Of a stretch of 64,000 bases of DNA, positions 34,202 to 45,057 are shown piece after piece (the stretch's first letter is position 1; every line of letters begins with the position of its first letter). The DNA comes from Zopfochytrium polystomum (taxonomy: Eukaryota > Chytridiomycota > Chytridiomycetes > Chytridiales > Chytridiaceae). The notes below the pieces were generated by a model. That model made no database searches and was not told the DNA's origin. It saw only the letters and a list, made by a program, of their open reading frames with translations. The stretch is taken from positions 181,566 through 245,565 of the forward strand of contig JAIVFJ010000098.1 in the NCBI GenBank assembly GCA_025765615.1, in the 5' to 3' direction. The translations under genes were made by a program, and so were the position numbers.

Positions 34202-34497
34202 TGTAAACAGTCTCCCTACCCTGAGTGAGGGAGTGGAAAGAGTGAATAAAGTGGAGATGTGTGTTTGTGGGTGGTTGTTCTCCACAACTTGGAGAGAAAG
34301 ACAAATAACCTCAGTTTGAATGATTGATACATAATGATGATATGCACGCTATTTTCGTTGCTAGGCAAGCGTGCCCAGCACAGGGTAAAAACCTCTCCCA
34401 TATTATCTGCTTGAGCAGAGGAGGAGGAAAACTGTTTACACCAGGTTTCTGTTCCACCATATACTCAGAGTATTTGTCAACAGCACAAGCCAGCCCT
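34202..34497 (+). mobile_element. Family-B LTR, 3' truncated
   Basis: Begins TTGTAAACAGTCTCC, follows the family-B sequence through CTTGGAGAGAAAG and CTGCTTGAGCAGAGGAGG, and stops at the CACAAGCCAGC landmark. Confidence 0.8.
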
Positions 34498-34663
34498 TTG
34501 GTCTGAGGCTGCACACTACAGACTCAGAGCTAAGGTTGGCCTCCAAAAAGCCAGATCTCGGATATCCAGGAGATCCACTCCGGCGGATACAGACTTTTCC
34601 AGGTATGGAGGCGCAAATTCTGCAGACACACAGATGGTTTACAGCTTGGCAGTGCAAAGCAGA

Positions 34664-34935
34664 GTTGCACGGTAGCAGAGTTGCACAGTTGCACAGTTGC
34701 AGAGTTGCAGAGTTGCAGAGCTGTGGAGGCAAGGAGTGGCAGAGCTGCAGAGTAACAGAGTTGCCAAGTTGGAGAGTCTGGGGCTCCCAGACTCCGCAAC
34801 TTGGCAGCTCAAATAAGCCTGAAAGTCAAAAAGTAGCGCAGTCCTGGTCCCCTGGAATGCAACTCCCTGAATTTGCTTTGTTCTGCCACTCTGCTACTCT
34901 GCCACAGTGCTACTCTGCCACAACTCTGCAACTCT
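34664..34935. repeat. CAGAGTTG / CTCTGCAA short-repeat cluster in inverted orientation
   Basis: 34664-34765 holds about twelve 8-12-bp units around AGAGTTGCAG. 34875-34940 holds the complementary CTCTGCCAC/AACTCTGCAA units. The two blocks can pair imperfectly across about 110 bp. Confidence 0.75.
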
Positions 34936-35020
34936 GCAAGTCCCCAACTCTTGTTCAGTTGAAGAATCTTGCCACACACACAAGACAAAAAAGTAGTCTC
35001 CCCAGGAGCAGTCTGACCTG

Positions 35021-35092
35021 TCCCAGTAAGTATAGTGGCTAGTATCACCCCCTGTCACAGGGTAGGCCTGGGTTCAATTACCTGACTGGGAG
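35021..35092 (+). pseudogene. tRNA-Asp(GTC), degenerate
   Basis: The sequence follows the tRNA-Asp at 50189-50260 (TAGTATAGTGGCTAGTATCA, CTGTCAC anticodon loop). The T-stem reads CTGGG/ACCTG and the anticodon stem is weakened by substitutions. Probably a pseudogene. Confidence 0.65.
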
Positions 35093-35490
35093 CAGCAGCT
35101 GCGAGACACAGGCTCGTGTGTGCTAGATGCACACTGGGGCAGCGTGGAATAAAGCATTTGTCCCTCATCAGTTTCCTGTTATGGCCTTGCCCTTGTTCAC
35201 GCAGACCCCACCAAAGCCACAGAGCACCTACTGGGACTGAAATATTTGAGGAGGTTCAAAGCAGCCCAAAGGACTGCTGCAAGCTGCCCCCAATGAGGGG
35301 GGGGACCCACCTGCAATACCTGCAATGGCCAACAGTGCCTGTGCTTAGCTCACAGTTTGCCTCTTGAAGAATCAAATTTGAACAAAATTGGGTGCAACTG
35401 CTGGGATTCACAAGCAGCAGCACATGCACTGCAAGACCAAAGTGCAGTAGCTGCCAGAGTGGACCCTAAGCACTTGGCTGCATGTCCAAT

Positions 35491-35579
35491 GGGAAGATGG
35501 TTGAGTTGGCCTAACTGCCTAAGGCACCAGATTAAGGCTCTGGTCTCTCCAGAGGCGTGGGCTTGAATCCCACTCTGCT
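35491..35579 (+). pseudogene. tRNA-Leu(AAG), degenerate
   Basis: Parallels the intact tRNA-Leu(AAG) at 42752-42835: anticodon arm CCAGATTAAGGCTCTGG, variable arm TCTCTCCAGAGGCG and T-arm GTGGGCTTGAATCCCAC. It has an insertion in the D-loop and a mismatched acceptor. Confidence 0.65.
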
Positions 35580-35754
35580 TGATTGTGCACTGCACATTTA
35601 GCCCAGTAGCTGTATTGCCAAAAGTGAGTAGTAGTCTCTCCCTCTTAAGGGATCTCTGACTGATGGATTTTGCTGTATACCTCCTTCAGTAAGACACTTG
35701 GCTGGATTTGATGCAAGCACATCCCCTTCCAGTGGTTCCCAGTCTATGCTGTAA

Positions 35755-35863
35755 AAAGTCTACTATGAGTGAGTGAGTGGAATGAGGGAAGGAAGTGGAG
35801 ATGCGCGTTTGTGGGTGGTCCTTCTCCCCAACTTGGAGAGAAAGAGAAGAAAACTCTGTTATG
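35755..35863 (+). mobile_element. Family-B LTR fragment
   Basis: About 110 bp matching the family-B 5' part (GTCTACTATGAGTGAGTGAG ... CCCAACTTGGAGAG). Confidence 0.75.
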
Positions 35864-35982
35864 AATGGTAGGAGCAGACAGTTGGTGCAGCAGGCCAGTA
35901 CCCTGACAGACTCTAAGCGGGGCTTCTTTGTTTTAGGTACTTGATTATCTGTGATTTGTTTAAGCTCAGCCTCAGAGATGAG

Positions 35983-36054
35983 GGGGGTATATATCAGTGG
36001 TAGATAGCTCGCTTTGCATGCGAGATGCCGTGGGTTCGAACCCCACTGCCTCCA
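35983..36054 (+). tRNA. tRNA-Ala(TGC)
   Basis: Acceptor GGGGGTA/TGCCTCC, anticodon arm CTCGCTTTGCATGCGAG, T-arm GTGGGTTCGAACCCCAC and A discriminator. Nearly the same body as the tRNA-Ala(CGC) at 40182. Confidence 0.93.
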
Positions 36055-36472
36055 TTGTTGGAGTATTCACAAATGGGTTGTACTGTGTTCAAGATTGTCT
36101 AACCCATTTGTACCCTCCTGATGGTATTTAAAGGATGTGCAAGTACTTGGTAAGGTTCCTAAGGTTTCATTCCACAGGCCAGACACCACACCACGTCATT
36201 GTGCTTTACACTGACAAGTTGATAGGAATTGATCCAGAGTCATGGCCCCTTCTTTGCTTCACATACTCAATGGAGTTTTGCCCTCATCAGGGTGATGCAA
36301 CAGGGTGTCTTAGTCTCCCAGAAAGACCAGGGTTGCAGTTCTACAGTTGGCTGTCTCAGGATGTTTGGCTTCTATTTTGGCTGTCGCAACAGTTCACTCC
36401 AGGTGAGGGCTTTCTGCCAACAGCTGCATAGCAATAAGGCAAATAAAGTCATTATGACTGTGAGGTCCTGCT

Positions 36473-36554
36473 GACAACGTGGCCGAGCGGTTAAGGCGAC
36501 AGACTCGAAATCTGTTACTCTTTGGGTGCGCAGGTTCGAGTCCTGCCGTTGTCG
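36473..36554 (+). tRNA. tRNA-Ser(CGA)
   Basis: Acceptor GACAACG/CGTTGTC, class-II long variable arm, anticodon arm AGACTCGAAATCT and T-arm GCAGGTTCGAGTCCTGC. Sister gene tRNA-Ser(AGA) at 58503. Confidence 0.95.
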
Positions 36555-38027
36555 TTGGATAGGATTGAAACCAGGTCTGGCTGCTCCCTCCATTGCCATT
36601 TTGGATCCTCACTCTTGGTGGTCGTTCTCTGTTAATTGGAGGGTGGCGGAAATGACTAAGGGTCAGGATCTACCATGAATCGAATCAGGTGGGACTTTGG
36701 CATTGTTCGCATCTGGTCATAAATGATTTCTTCAACTTGTCAAAATCTTCCATTTGAGTTCAATTTGAAAAATTTTAATTAGTAAATTTTTGGATATCCG
36801 GCTGATTTAGCGTCATTCATTCAGCTACAAAGTGGTCATTTTATCGAAATAAATGCCAGAGCCTTTGCTAAAAGTAACAATTTGAGTCCAAAAACCCGAA
36901 TCAAGTCCAATCAGGCATCGAATCCTGTCTGATTTGTGTGAGACCTTACTGAGGATCCAAATCGATAACCAATACTGGAGAATTTTGCATTTATTGTATT
37001 GCAATAAACCTTACAAACTAGTGGTATGTGAAGACAACACAGAGCTTCTCTGGGTAAAGTTTTAGGCTGGCATCCTCCAGATTTGGAGTGGATACTTGGA
37101 TCTCTGGATCCTGGAACACACAGACATGGTTTTGACATGTCTGTGTCCATGTCTAAGTCCCAGGTGTCTGATGGAGGGCGGATACACAGCCTTTCTTTGG
37201 TAAATTTGCGCAGATATCTGTTCTTTTTGCATAACCGCAGACAATATTTGCGAGGACAGCTGTGGGCGGTACCCACATCCACCCAATCTTCTCCAGTGGA
37301 GATCAAGTCTCCACTTTCTTGCATGCCAGGATTAGTAATGATAGCAATACCCCAATATTTCTGGGTATTGAGTCTATTTTCACATGCATCAGGGAATCAA
37401 ACCAGCAACCTGATATCAGAATTTTTTGAAACACCAGTTCTGCACTGGGTTGTTCCAGAACAGGCATCAGCGCCTTATACATACCCATGCGCACTCCTGG
37501 TATCCACAAGACGCTGTGCTGATGCAAGAACCCCCATGCAGGTGGCCACCCATACAGCTATGTGTGTGCCCACATGTAGCTGCACCCACACCTACGCCTG
37601 TGCCCCCAGAATGATCTGTCAAGTCGATCAGATTCCATGAGTTAACCCTCCACACTGACAGAGACCACAATATGTTGACTCTGATGACGAGCGCTTGAGG
37701 TGGAATGCCTGTGATACTGGTATGGTCAAGGCAAGGCGCCCAGTGCTGGACCCAGCACTGGGCGCAACAACTCACAGAATATGCCTGATGCGATCTCCTC
37801 AAAAGAGGAGCTTTTTACCTTCCAAGTCCCTCCCTCTGGCAATCATGCACAGGACCAGCCAGCAGTTTTGGAACCTTGAATATCTGGGAGAGTGAGAAAA
37901 CGGTGGATTCTGCGATTGGACCTGGGACCTCCTGCACCCTAACCCCCTTACTAAGGTTTCAAATCAATACACATTCACATATTTTCAATTTAAAAAACAC
38001 TACATTTATCATTTATCAAACTTTGCA
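36555..38027. other. Non-coding stretch, diverged repeats
   Basis: 36660-36960 is an AT-rich repeat related to 33110-33370. The remainder has only short frames and no RNA gene. Confidence 0.4.
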
Positions 38028-38166
38028 CCACTGGTTAGCAGCAAGAGCCACAAGACGGACCCAAACCTATTGTGACTGTCAGTTATAGTTCTCACGATGT
38101 GCATGAGGAGAGCAAGCCATCGCCAATGCAGACCTGGGCGCTGGCTTGCGCTGTTGACAAATACTC
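38028..38166 (-). mobile_element. Family-B LTR fragment
   Basis: Matches the 3' third of family B (CTGGTTAGCAGCAAGAGCCAC ... GACCTGGGCGCTGGCTTGCG). Confidence 0.75.
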
Positions 38167-38385
38167 CTGAGCAAGAATAAAATGATCACACATCTAGGAC
38201 CCAGGTCTTCAGCATGTGCGTGAGGGAGACAGAGTGCACAAGAGAGAGAGAGCAAGAGTGAGATTGAGAGACAGCCAAAAAGGAGAGACGTGCTGTAAGC
38301 GTAAAAATGTTGTCTAGTGTCACAAGTACAATACTGTGGGTGATAAAGTCTAGGGATTTTATTTGCAAAAACAAGCGTACCTGTC

Positions 38386-38693
38386 TGTTATGAACCACCC
38401 TCTGGAAACCTCTGGAACCTTCTAGAACATTCCCTCATGGAACTTTGTGGAACCTTCTGGAACCTTCTTTGCTTTCCTGACTTGTCTTGTTGTCATTGGT
38501 ATCATTGGTATCATTGTATTACTAATTCCTCTTTCTGGAACTTTCTTTGAGACTTGACAAGGAAGACTCTCAAAAGGTATAAAAGGGGGATGGGGGACCT
38601 GTCCCATCCCTCAAGTGAATTATTGTTTCCAATACAATCATCACTCCTCTCAGTTCCTTGTCTGCCTTGCCCTGTCCTGCCATGTTCCTGACA
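38386..38693 (+). mobile_element. Solo LTR, chromovirus family A (308 bp)
   Basis: TGTTATGAACCACC...CATGTTCCTGACA, including TATAAAA, the AAGTGAATTAT block and a GAA/TTC array with some substitutions. The flanks CTGTC and AGCAC do not match, so there is no target duplication. It may be the product of recombination between different insertions. Confidence 0.92.
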
Positions 38694-38961
38694 AGCACCA
38701 ACCTCTTCAATTTGTGCCTGCTTGTGCTTTGTGGTTGTTTGGCAGCTGTTAATAGCCCCTGCCTACGCAATCTTCCTGTTCCAGCACTGGCACGTTGTGG
38801 AACATGTTTGAAGCTCATGCACCTACTGTACCAGCACAGTGCTTAAGGTAGGCTGAACTCACCCCAATGCATCTGGAGGTGGTTGCGCTTGGCACCTTCC
38901 CCACCAGATGAGAATCTGGGCAACTCATTGGACTGACTGCTGTCAAAAAACCACTTTGAAC

Positions 38962-39000
38962 CGTGACAGGAGGTGATACTAGCCACTATACTAACTGGGA
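38962..39000 (-). pseudogene. tRNA-Asp 5' half
   Basis: The reverse complement reads TCCCAGTTAGTATAGTGGCT and continues through a CTGTCAC anticodon loop, matching tRNA-Asp(GTC) up to the anticodon stem. The T-arm and 3' acceptor are absent. Confidence 0.8.
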
Positions 39001-39260
39001 ATGCTGCTTTGTGGGCACAAATACTTAGCATCAGGTCTCTAGAGTTCCTAACAGTTGAAGATACTGATACCAATGGCCCACTTTAAGGCATGTTGAAACC
39101 CACTTCTTGGGTGGTTTGACTTTTCATTTGCAGTCTTTTTACATGACAATTCCTAGCTGTTGAGGGGGTTTTTCCACCTGACTAAAACTTTGTTGTCCTG
39201 CCACTTGTGATTCCTCGCCACTTGTGATTCCTCGCCCGTGCAACATTTGGAGGCTCTTGC

Positions 39261-39388
<128 letters not shown>

Positions 39389-39664
39389 GTGGAAGACAGC
39401 ATGCAAATTCCTCAGCACAAACTGACTTCTTATGGAAACTGTGTCCTGCTGTGCCTGTTCCAGGAAATTTGCCCAGCAATTCTGTATGAAGTTTGAAACT
39501 GTGCATCAGCCACACTCCTTGCACTTTCATTGAAAAGGCAGTTTTCCATAGCAATTTGTGTGCAGAACATTTTCAAGGCATTTCTCATCTTCCCCTCTCC
39601 CCCTGCCCCCCATTTTGCCCAGAGGTGCAGTTCTGGCACTCGGCCTCTTTATCTGCGTAATGGT

Positions 39665-40079
39665 TGTTAGGCAGAACTGGCTGGTTAGCAGCAAGATGCA
39701 CAAGATAGACCCAAACCTATTGTGACTGTCAGTTATTGTTCTCATGATGCCCATGGGAGAGCGAGCCACCACCAATGCAGACCTGGGCGCTGGCTTGCGC
39801 TGATGACAAATACTCCGACTATTAAGTGGAACGGAAACCCGGTGTCATCAGTTTTCCTCCTACTCTGCTCAAGCAGATAATATAGGAGAGGTTTTTACCC
39901 TGTGCCAGTCACGCTTGCCTAGCAACTATTACAGCGTGTATATCATCATCATGTATCATTAATTCACAACAGGGTTTTTTTTCTCTTTCTCTCCAAGTTG
40001 GGGAGAAGGACCACCCACAAACACACATCTCCACTTCATTCACTCCTTCCACTCACTCACTCAGAGTAGACTGTTTACA
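39665..40079 (-). mobile_element. Solo LTR, family B (full length, 415 bp)
   Basis: Bounded by TGTTAGGCAGAACTG and TAGACTGTTTACA, full length relative to the 3491-3905 copy. The flanks ATGGT and AATAA do not form a target duplication. Confidence 0.8.
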
Positions 40080-40181
40080 AATAAGACGCACCCAGCTCCT
40101 GCCAAGTGAGACTAGATGGAATGTCACAGGTTTCACAGCAAGTTTTTGTTGTTAGTACCAGGGGATCCCTGCACCGCTATT

Positions 40182-40253
40182 GGGGGTATATATCAGTGGT
40201 AGATAGCTCGCTTCGCATGCGAGATGCCCAGGGTTCGATCCCCTGTGCCTCCA
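40182..40253 (+). tRNA. tRNA-Ala(CGC)
   Basis: Acceptor GGGGGTA/TGCCTCC, anticodon arm CTCGCTTCGCATGCGAG, and T-arm with TTCGATC loop. Confidence 0.93.
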
Positions 40254-40762
40254 CAGGCTTGTTGGAATGCATTGGAGTTATTGGTGTCACTGCCACTCTG
40301 GCTGACCAATCTGACAAGAGGAGCTGTTGGGCGATGCGCTCACAAAGCCTCTCTTCCAAACAGTCTCCCTGACTGGAAGATGCACATCCAAGAAAACTGC
40401 TAAGAATTTCAAAAAGGAGTGACAAGGGCCACTTGGCTGCAGCCACACCAAAATAACCAGCAAGCACACAAACAAAACCGCACTTGCACACCAAGAACAG
40501 CAGCAGATACAGTGCAGGACATCGAAATCAAGCAAATTTGGATTTTCTCGTTTGCCCATCAAATCTTTTTTCCTGCTAAGGCAACCCCCCCCAACTTCCC
40601 AAGCCCATTCGCTTCTCCTGCATCTCAGTATGAGATTCTTGAGTATCTCACACAAGGTGTCAGTCATAGTTTAGGTTCTTCAGCTCTTACTCTACGCTGG
40701 CAAAAGGTGTGTTGTTTGGGATGGGATGGATTCTGAGACTGCAAGACTATTAGCTTGAAATA

Positions 40763-40844
40763 GGGCAGATGGCCGAGCGGTCCAAGGCGCTACGTTCAGG
40801 TCGTAGTCTCGAGAGGGGCGTGGGTTCGAATCCCACTCTGCTCA
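40763..40844 (+). tRNA. tRNA-Leu(CAG)
   Basis: Acceptor GGGCAGA/TCTGCTC, class-II variable arm TCTCGAGAGGGGCG, anticodon arm CTACGTTCAGGTCGTAG and T-arm GTGGGTTCGAATCCCAC. Confidence 0.95.
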
Positions 40845-41476
40845 CCACAGTGTCACAGCTCTGACACCTCTGAGCTGAAGAGTGTCTGTCAGTTGCAGGT
40901 TTCAGGTTGCAGATCCTGACTCTTAGCAACATTACTGTGCAGCAGAGGGGTGACAACGGTACATACATACAAACGACAAAATCCAATGATGTTGGACACT
41001 CATAGACAAGCAAAGCAGATGTATGACAGCAAACTGCCCCGACAACATTGAACTGGACTTTTGATCAATTTGAAAGATACTTTATGTCAAATTGAAAAGG
41101 ATTTTTTTTTTTTTTTTTGCTTTTTTCTATGCGTTGATGGGGGCTTGCCGCAAATTTAATCCCCTGTTGCCAATCTCTGAGGGCAAAGTCCAAATTTAGG
41201 TTTTGTTCAAGTTGAGATCAAGTTCATTTCAAGTTCATGTCATTTCTCTCTAATAATGAAAAATGCAAAATGCTCTCAGCTGATTGGTGTTGTTGTTCTG
41301 TGTGTAGTTAATCCAGAGATTGTGTGTTACAGTCTGGTGGAAGTTGGTGCACCTGAGGCAAATCTGTGAAGGACATTGAAAATGTAATGCACAACTATAT
41401 AAATCATTGATAATTGGGACTAGCGAGGGTGGGGGTGGAGTGTGTGTCTGTGACAGTGGGGGGTGGCGATGGTGAC
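40845..41476. other. Non-coding stretch, nothing recognised
   Basis: AT-rich with a poly(T) run at 41102-41118. No gene. Confidence 0.4.
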
Positions 41477-41701
41477 AGAGGAGACGGATGGAATCAAAGG
41501 CAAATTTTTATCGATTATCATGTATGCAGGGGCATATTCCAACAGGGACTATGCTTGGGTTTGTGGTCCAGTGGTATGATTCCAGAGGAGACAGATGGAA
41601 TCAAAGACAAATTTTCTTCTTCTTTCTTATTGATTATGACGTGTGTGGTGCATATTCCAACAAAGATCATGAGTGGGTTTGTGGTCTAGTGGTATGATTC
41701 C
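41477..41701 (+). repeat. Direct tandem duplication carrying tRNA-Pro 5' sequence
   Basis: Unit 1 (41477-41583) and unit 2 (41585-41701) share AGACGGATGGAATCAAAG, AAATTTT, GATTAT, GCATATTCCAACA, and each ends in the first about 27 nt of a tRNA-Pro gene (GGGTTTGTGGTC...). Only unit 2 continues into a full tRNA. Confidence 0.8.
41557..41583 (+). pseudogene. tRNA-Pro 5' fragment
   Basis: GGGTTTGTGGTCCAGTGG plus nine bases, identical in plan to the start of the tRNA-Pro(CGG) at 41675. It breaks off before the anticodon. Confidence 0.8.
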
Positions 41702-41746
41702 TCCTTCGGGTGGAGGAGGTCCTGGGTTCAATCCCCAGCAAGCCCC
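41675..41746 (+). tRNA. tRNA-Pro(CGG)
   Basis: Acceptor GGGTTTG/CAAGCCC, anticodon arm CTCCTTCGGGTGGAG and T-arm CTGGGTTCAATCCCCAG. Confidence 0.92.
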
Positions 41747-42295
41747 GTTGCTTCTTCTTGAGGTGCAGGAGGAAAGGGGAGGAACCCAGTCAGGCCAAGG
41801 AGGAGCCTATTTCACCCAGTTAATAAGAAGAGTGCCTCTGCTGCAAGATTACTGCAATGGAACAAAGCGCAGAGCAGCAAGCCACAGTTATTACCTTGCC
41901 ACTGGATGGTTCTTCCTTCACGCTTGCTTGTTTTCACTCAAGTGAGTGGGATGGTGGTTTCAGGGAAGTTGTTACAGGGGACTTGTGGGTTGCGTTTGTC
42001 TGAGCTTATTCCAACACAGTTACATGGTCAAAGCTAATAAATGTGCCAAATCAAGCCTTTGTTCTGGTGCTTAGGGCATGACTGCACTTGTACTGGGTCT
42101 CAGGACTTTTGCTAATGCGGAAAGACAGACAAACTGATTGTCCTTGAAGGCAGGCTCACATTCAGACCAGAACTAACCTGTTGTAGAAGTCAGAATGCCA
42201 CTGTCACTTTGATCTGAGGAATTGAGCTAGCTTAAAATGCAAACTGTAAGAAGAGTCACACCCCCCCCCGACATACATCCATGCGTTCCTTGGAG
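41747..42295. other. Non-coding stretch, nothing recognised
   Basis: No ORF or RNA gene; a short poly(C) at 42261-42269. Confidence 0.4.
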
Positions 42296-42392
42296 TGCTC
42301 TGTACAGGGATCGAAACCTGTGACTTTAGCGTCCCTCAAGCCCACAAGAGGGCTTATTAGCACTACACTCTAACCAACTGAGTTAACAGAGC
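42296..42392 (-). tRNA. tRNA-Ile(AAT) with intron
   Basis: Acceptor GCTCTGT/ACAGAGC, anticodon loop CTAATA followed by an intron of about 22 nt, then ACGCTA closing the TAGTG/CGCTA stem, and T-arm ACAGG/CCTGT. The intron sits at the canonical position 37/38. Confidence 0.88.
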
Positions 42393-42751
42393 CTCTGCCT
42401 GACACAAGCTCGCTGCCTTAATCAGACAGAAGGAAAAAAGTCAGAGGTTGGCTTCACCAATTTGCCTTTTTCCCTTAATTAGTAATTTTGTACATGCTAG
42501 ATAAGGAAAACTCTGTCAACCGGTGTGCAGTTGGAATATGGTCAGGATTCAGTTTTGAAAATTCTCATTCTGTGAGGAGGATCTGTATGGTGAGTCCTTT
42601 GTGCAGTGAACACAAGGAGAGAGGGTTGATCCTGCTTGGTTGACCATTTAAACTTCTTAGTTTGCAGTGACAGTTCCATTACTGTTAAGCCGCCTCCACT
42701 GCAGCGGTTAGGTTAAACTACAACAGAGGATGGCTGAGATAATGGGAGGAT

Positions 42752-42835
42752 TGAGCAGAGTGGGATTCGAACCCACGCCTCCGGAGAGACCAGAGCCCTT
42801 AATCTGGCGCCTTAGACCAACTCGGCCATCTGCCC
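42752..42835 (-). tRNA. tRNA-Leu(AAG)
   Basis: Acceptor GGGCAGA/TCTGCTC, anticodon arm CCAGATTAAGG...CTCTGG, variable arm TCTCTCCGGAGG and T-arm GTGGGTTCGAATCCCAC. Confidence 0.92.
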
Positions 42836-43914
42836 CCCAACAAGGCTTTAATATGTTGCTTCCTGTGTAAAATGTTGCAGGGCTGGGAGATGGGTTGGGG
42901 TGGTAACTACTGCAAAGACCTGCCTCCAGAACAAACAGAGGCTATGCTTTCCACATGTACACATTGACCTTCTGCCTGCTCCATATGGTGGATGCACACA
43001 CCACACACAGGCAAGGCCTTTTATTTTTATTTTTTATTTTTTATTTTTAAATATTGCTGGCCGTCAGAGAGGTTTTGCAAAATTTCCTGTTGCATCACCA
43101 AACTGAGCATTACCACCAACAATGGCTGTCATCTGTATCTGTAAAGTTGTTTTGGGCGCTACCGTAATTTTCTTTTTTTTTTCCTTTCCAGCACAGACAA
43201 ATTTTTTCTTTTCCTATTTATCTGCCATTCTGGTGCTCTTCTTGGATGGCAGCCCCAAGCCCTTACAAAAATAGTTTTATATGCACAAGCTGTTTGACTG
43301 ATTGTTTCTCCAGCATTAAGGCTATTGAGTTAGGGCAATTTTTGGAAAGATATTGTGGAGTGTTGATAATACAGCTCTAGCCCAAAAACTTTGGTTTATT
43401 AAGTTGTTAGCACGTTTCCTCAAAGCTCTTTTGGTGTGCAAATAGCCTTCAACTAATCTGAAAACAGAGCGAGGTATTACAAAAACAAGAAAGAAAAAGA
43501 GCTGGAAGAAAGTGAAATCTGCTCAAGAGTCAAAACAACAAAAAATCAGAAACAACATGCACTTCATTTTGTGGTGAAAGCAAGATGACACTACTGCTGC
43601 GAGAGGTATCCAAGTTGCACAAAAATAAACAGTGGAATAAACGGTGGGAAAGCTGCGGTCCTACTGGGTGAAGCAATCAAATCCAGCAGTAGCCTGAAAA
43701 CTTTGGGTGACCAAGTGAAAATGAAAGGAAAATCATGACTATAGACTGACAGCCAAATACCCCACATGCAAGCTTCTTTTTCTGTTTCAGCAGGTCTGCT
43801 GTCTCTTGTCCAGTCCACCAAGAGTTGATTTTTACTTGTTTTTCAGGTGGTAGCCCAGAGCTTTCAAGCTGGCACTGTAAAGCATTTCAAAGAGGGATCA
43901 GGAGGTCCTAAAGC
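42836..43914. other. Non-coding stretch, nothing recognised
   Basis: AT-rich with TTTTTATTTT runs (43020-43050). Short frames only. Confidence 0.4.
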
Positions 43915-44001
43915 GCTACCGGGTGGACTTGAACCACCAACCTTGCGGTTTGCTGTACATGTCTAACAGCCGCACGCGCTAACCAGTTGCGCCACGGCAG
44001 C
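43915..44001 (-). tRNA. tRNA-Asn(GTT) with short intron
   Basis: Acceptor GCTGCCG/CGGTAGC, D-arm GCGCAACTGGTTAGCGC, anticodon stem TGCGG/CCGCA with loop CTGTTA followed by about 13 nt of intron, and T-arm GGTGGTTCAAGTCCACC. Confidence 0.88.
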
Positions 44002-44311
44002 CTGTGCTCACAGTATCGTGCTTGTGACAGTAGACAACATTTTTACACTTTCACCACGTCTCTCCTTTTGTCTGTCTTCAATCTCACTCTCTCTCTCTCT
44101 CTTCTCATGCACTCTGTCCCCCTCACGCACACACACACTGGGGAACTTGGTCCTAGGTGTGTGATCATTTTATTCTTGCTCAGAGCCAGCAAGCAGTCAA
44201 AGTACAGCAAAATGCTAGCATGGCCTGTGGCTCTCACTTTCACACCTTTTGGGCGTCAACCTGCTGACATTGAAATGCTTCCCCCTGGGAGTACAGGCGC
44301 CAGGAGAGAGG

Positions 44312-44383
44312 AGGACCCAGCCGGGGTTGATCCGGCGACCTGTCGATCTGCAGTCGACCGCTCTACCACTGAGCTATAAGTCC
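44312..44383 (-). tRNA. tRNA-Cys(GCA)
   Basis: Acceptor GGACTTA/TGGGTCC, D-arm GCTCAGTGGTAGAGC, anticodon arm GTCGACTGCAGATCGAC and T-arm GCCGGATCAACCCCGGC. Confidence 0.9.
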
Positions 44384-44671
44384 CTGTGCTGTGCCACACA
44401 ATACAAGAATTGTTGTCACCCTCTTACTGTTGGTTTTTTTATTTATTTTTTCTTTTATTTTTAGGGAAATGGAGCTTTGCTTGCTGGTGATGTTTGAGTT
44501 ACCCCTCTTTGCAAGCTCCTCCTCAGGCCTCATGTGTTGTGTGTCAAATTCTCCATTGCTAGTGTGTTCCCACCAATTGGGCAGGATTAGGATGAGACAG
44601 CAGCGCTACACAGGACCAGTTCATTCAGTCCCACACACAGCAGTTGTGCTATTGCTCATTTTCAGTCTGCT

Positions 44672-45057
44672 TCCCCACCACCACAAATCAGAAATTACAG
44701 AGATAGAAAGAGAGAGACAAAGGGAAGAAGGGAGAGAGAAAGGAATGAAAGTGGGTGGCTCACCCATCCCTTCATCTCTCCCACTTTAGAGAGGTGATAA
44801 GGCTTAACACTGCTCAAATCAAATCCAAACAAGGTCCGATTTGGGTCTGATTCAAAAAATTGAATCAAATCAAATCAGATGGTTTTTTTGCTGAATAAGC
44901 TGTTTCTCTTTGATTCAAAATTCTTCTCTGGTAATTTCTTTTCCATTTGGCGCAATTTGGACCAATCAAATGTCAGGTGTATTGCAAATATTCGTGATTT
45001 GTGGTTAAAAACTTACAAGCGCTGTACTGAAAACCTCTTGTTTTCTCACCACCACAA
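44672..45057 (+). repeat. Interspersed repeat C, copy 2
   Basis: Reverse-complement match of 24573-24950. Here the unit is bounded on both sides by CACCACCACAAAT (about 44678 and 45048), which could be a target duplication or part of the element. Confidence 0.75.
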
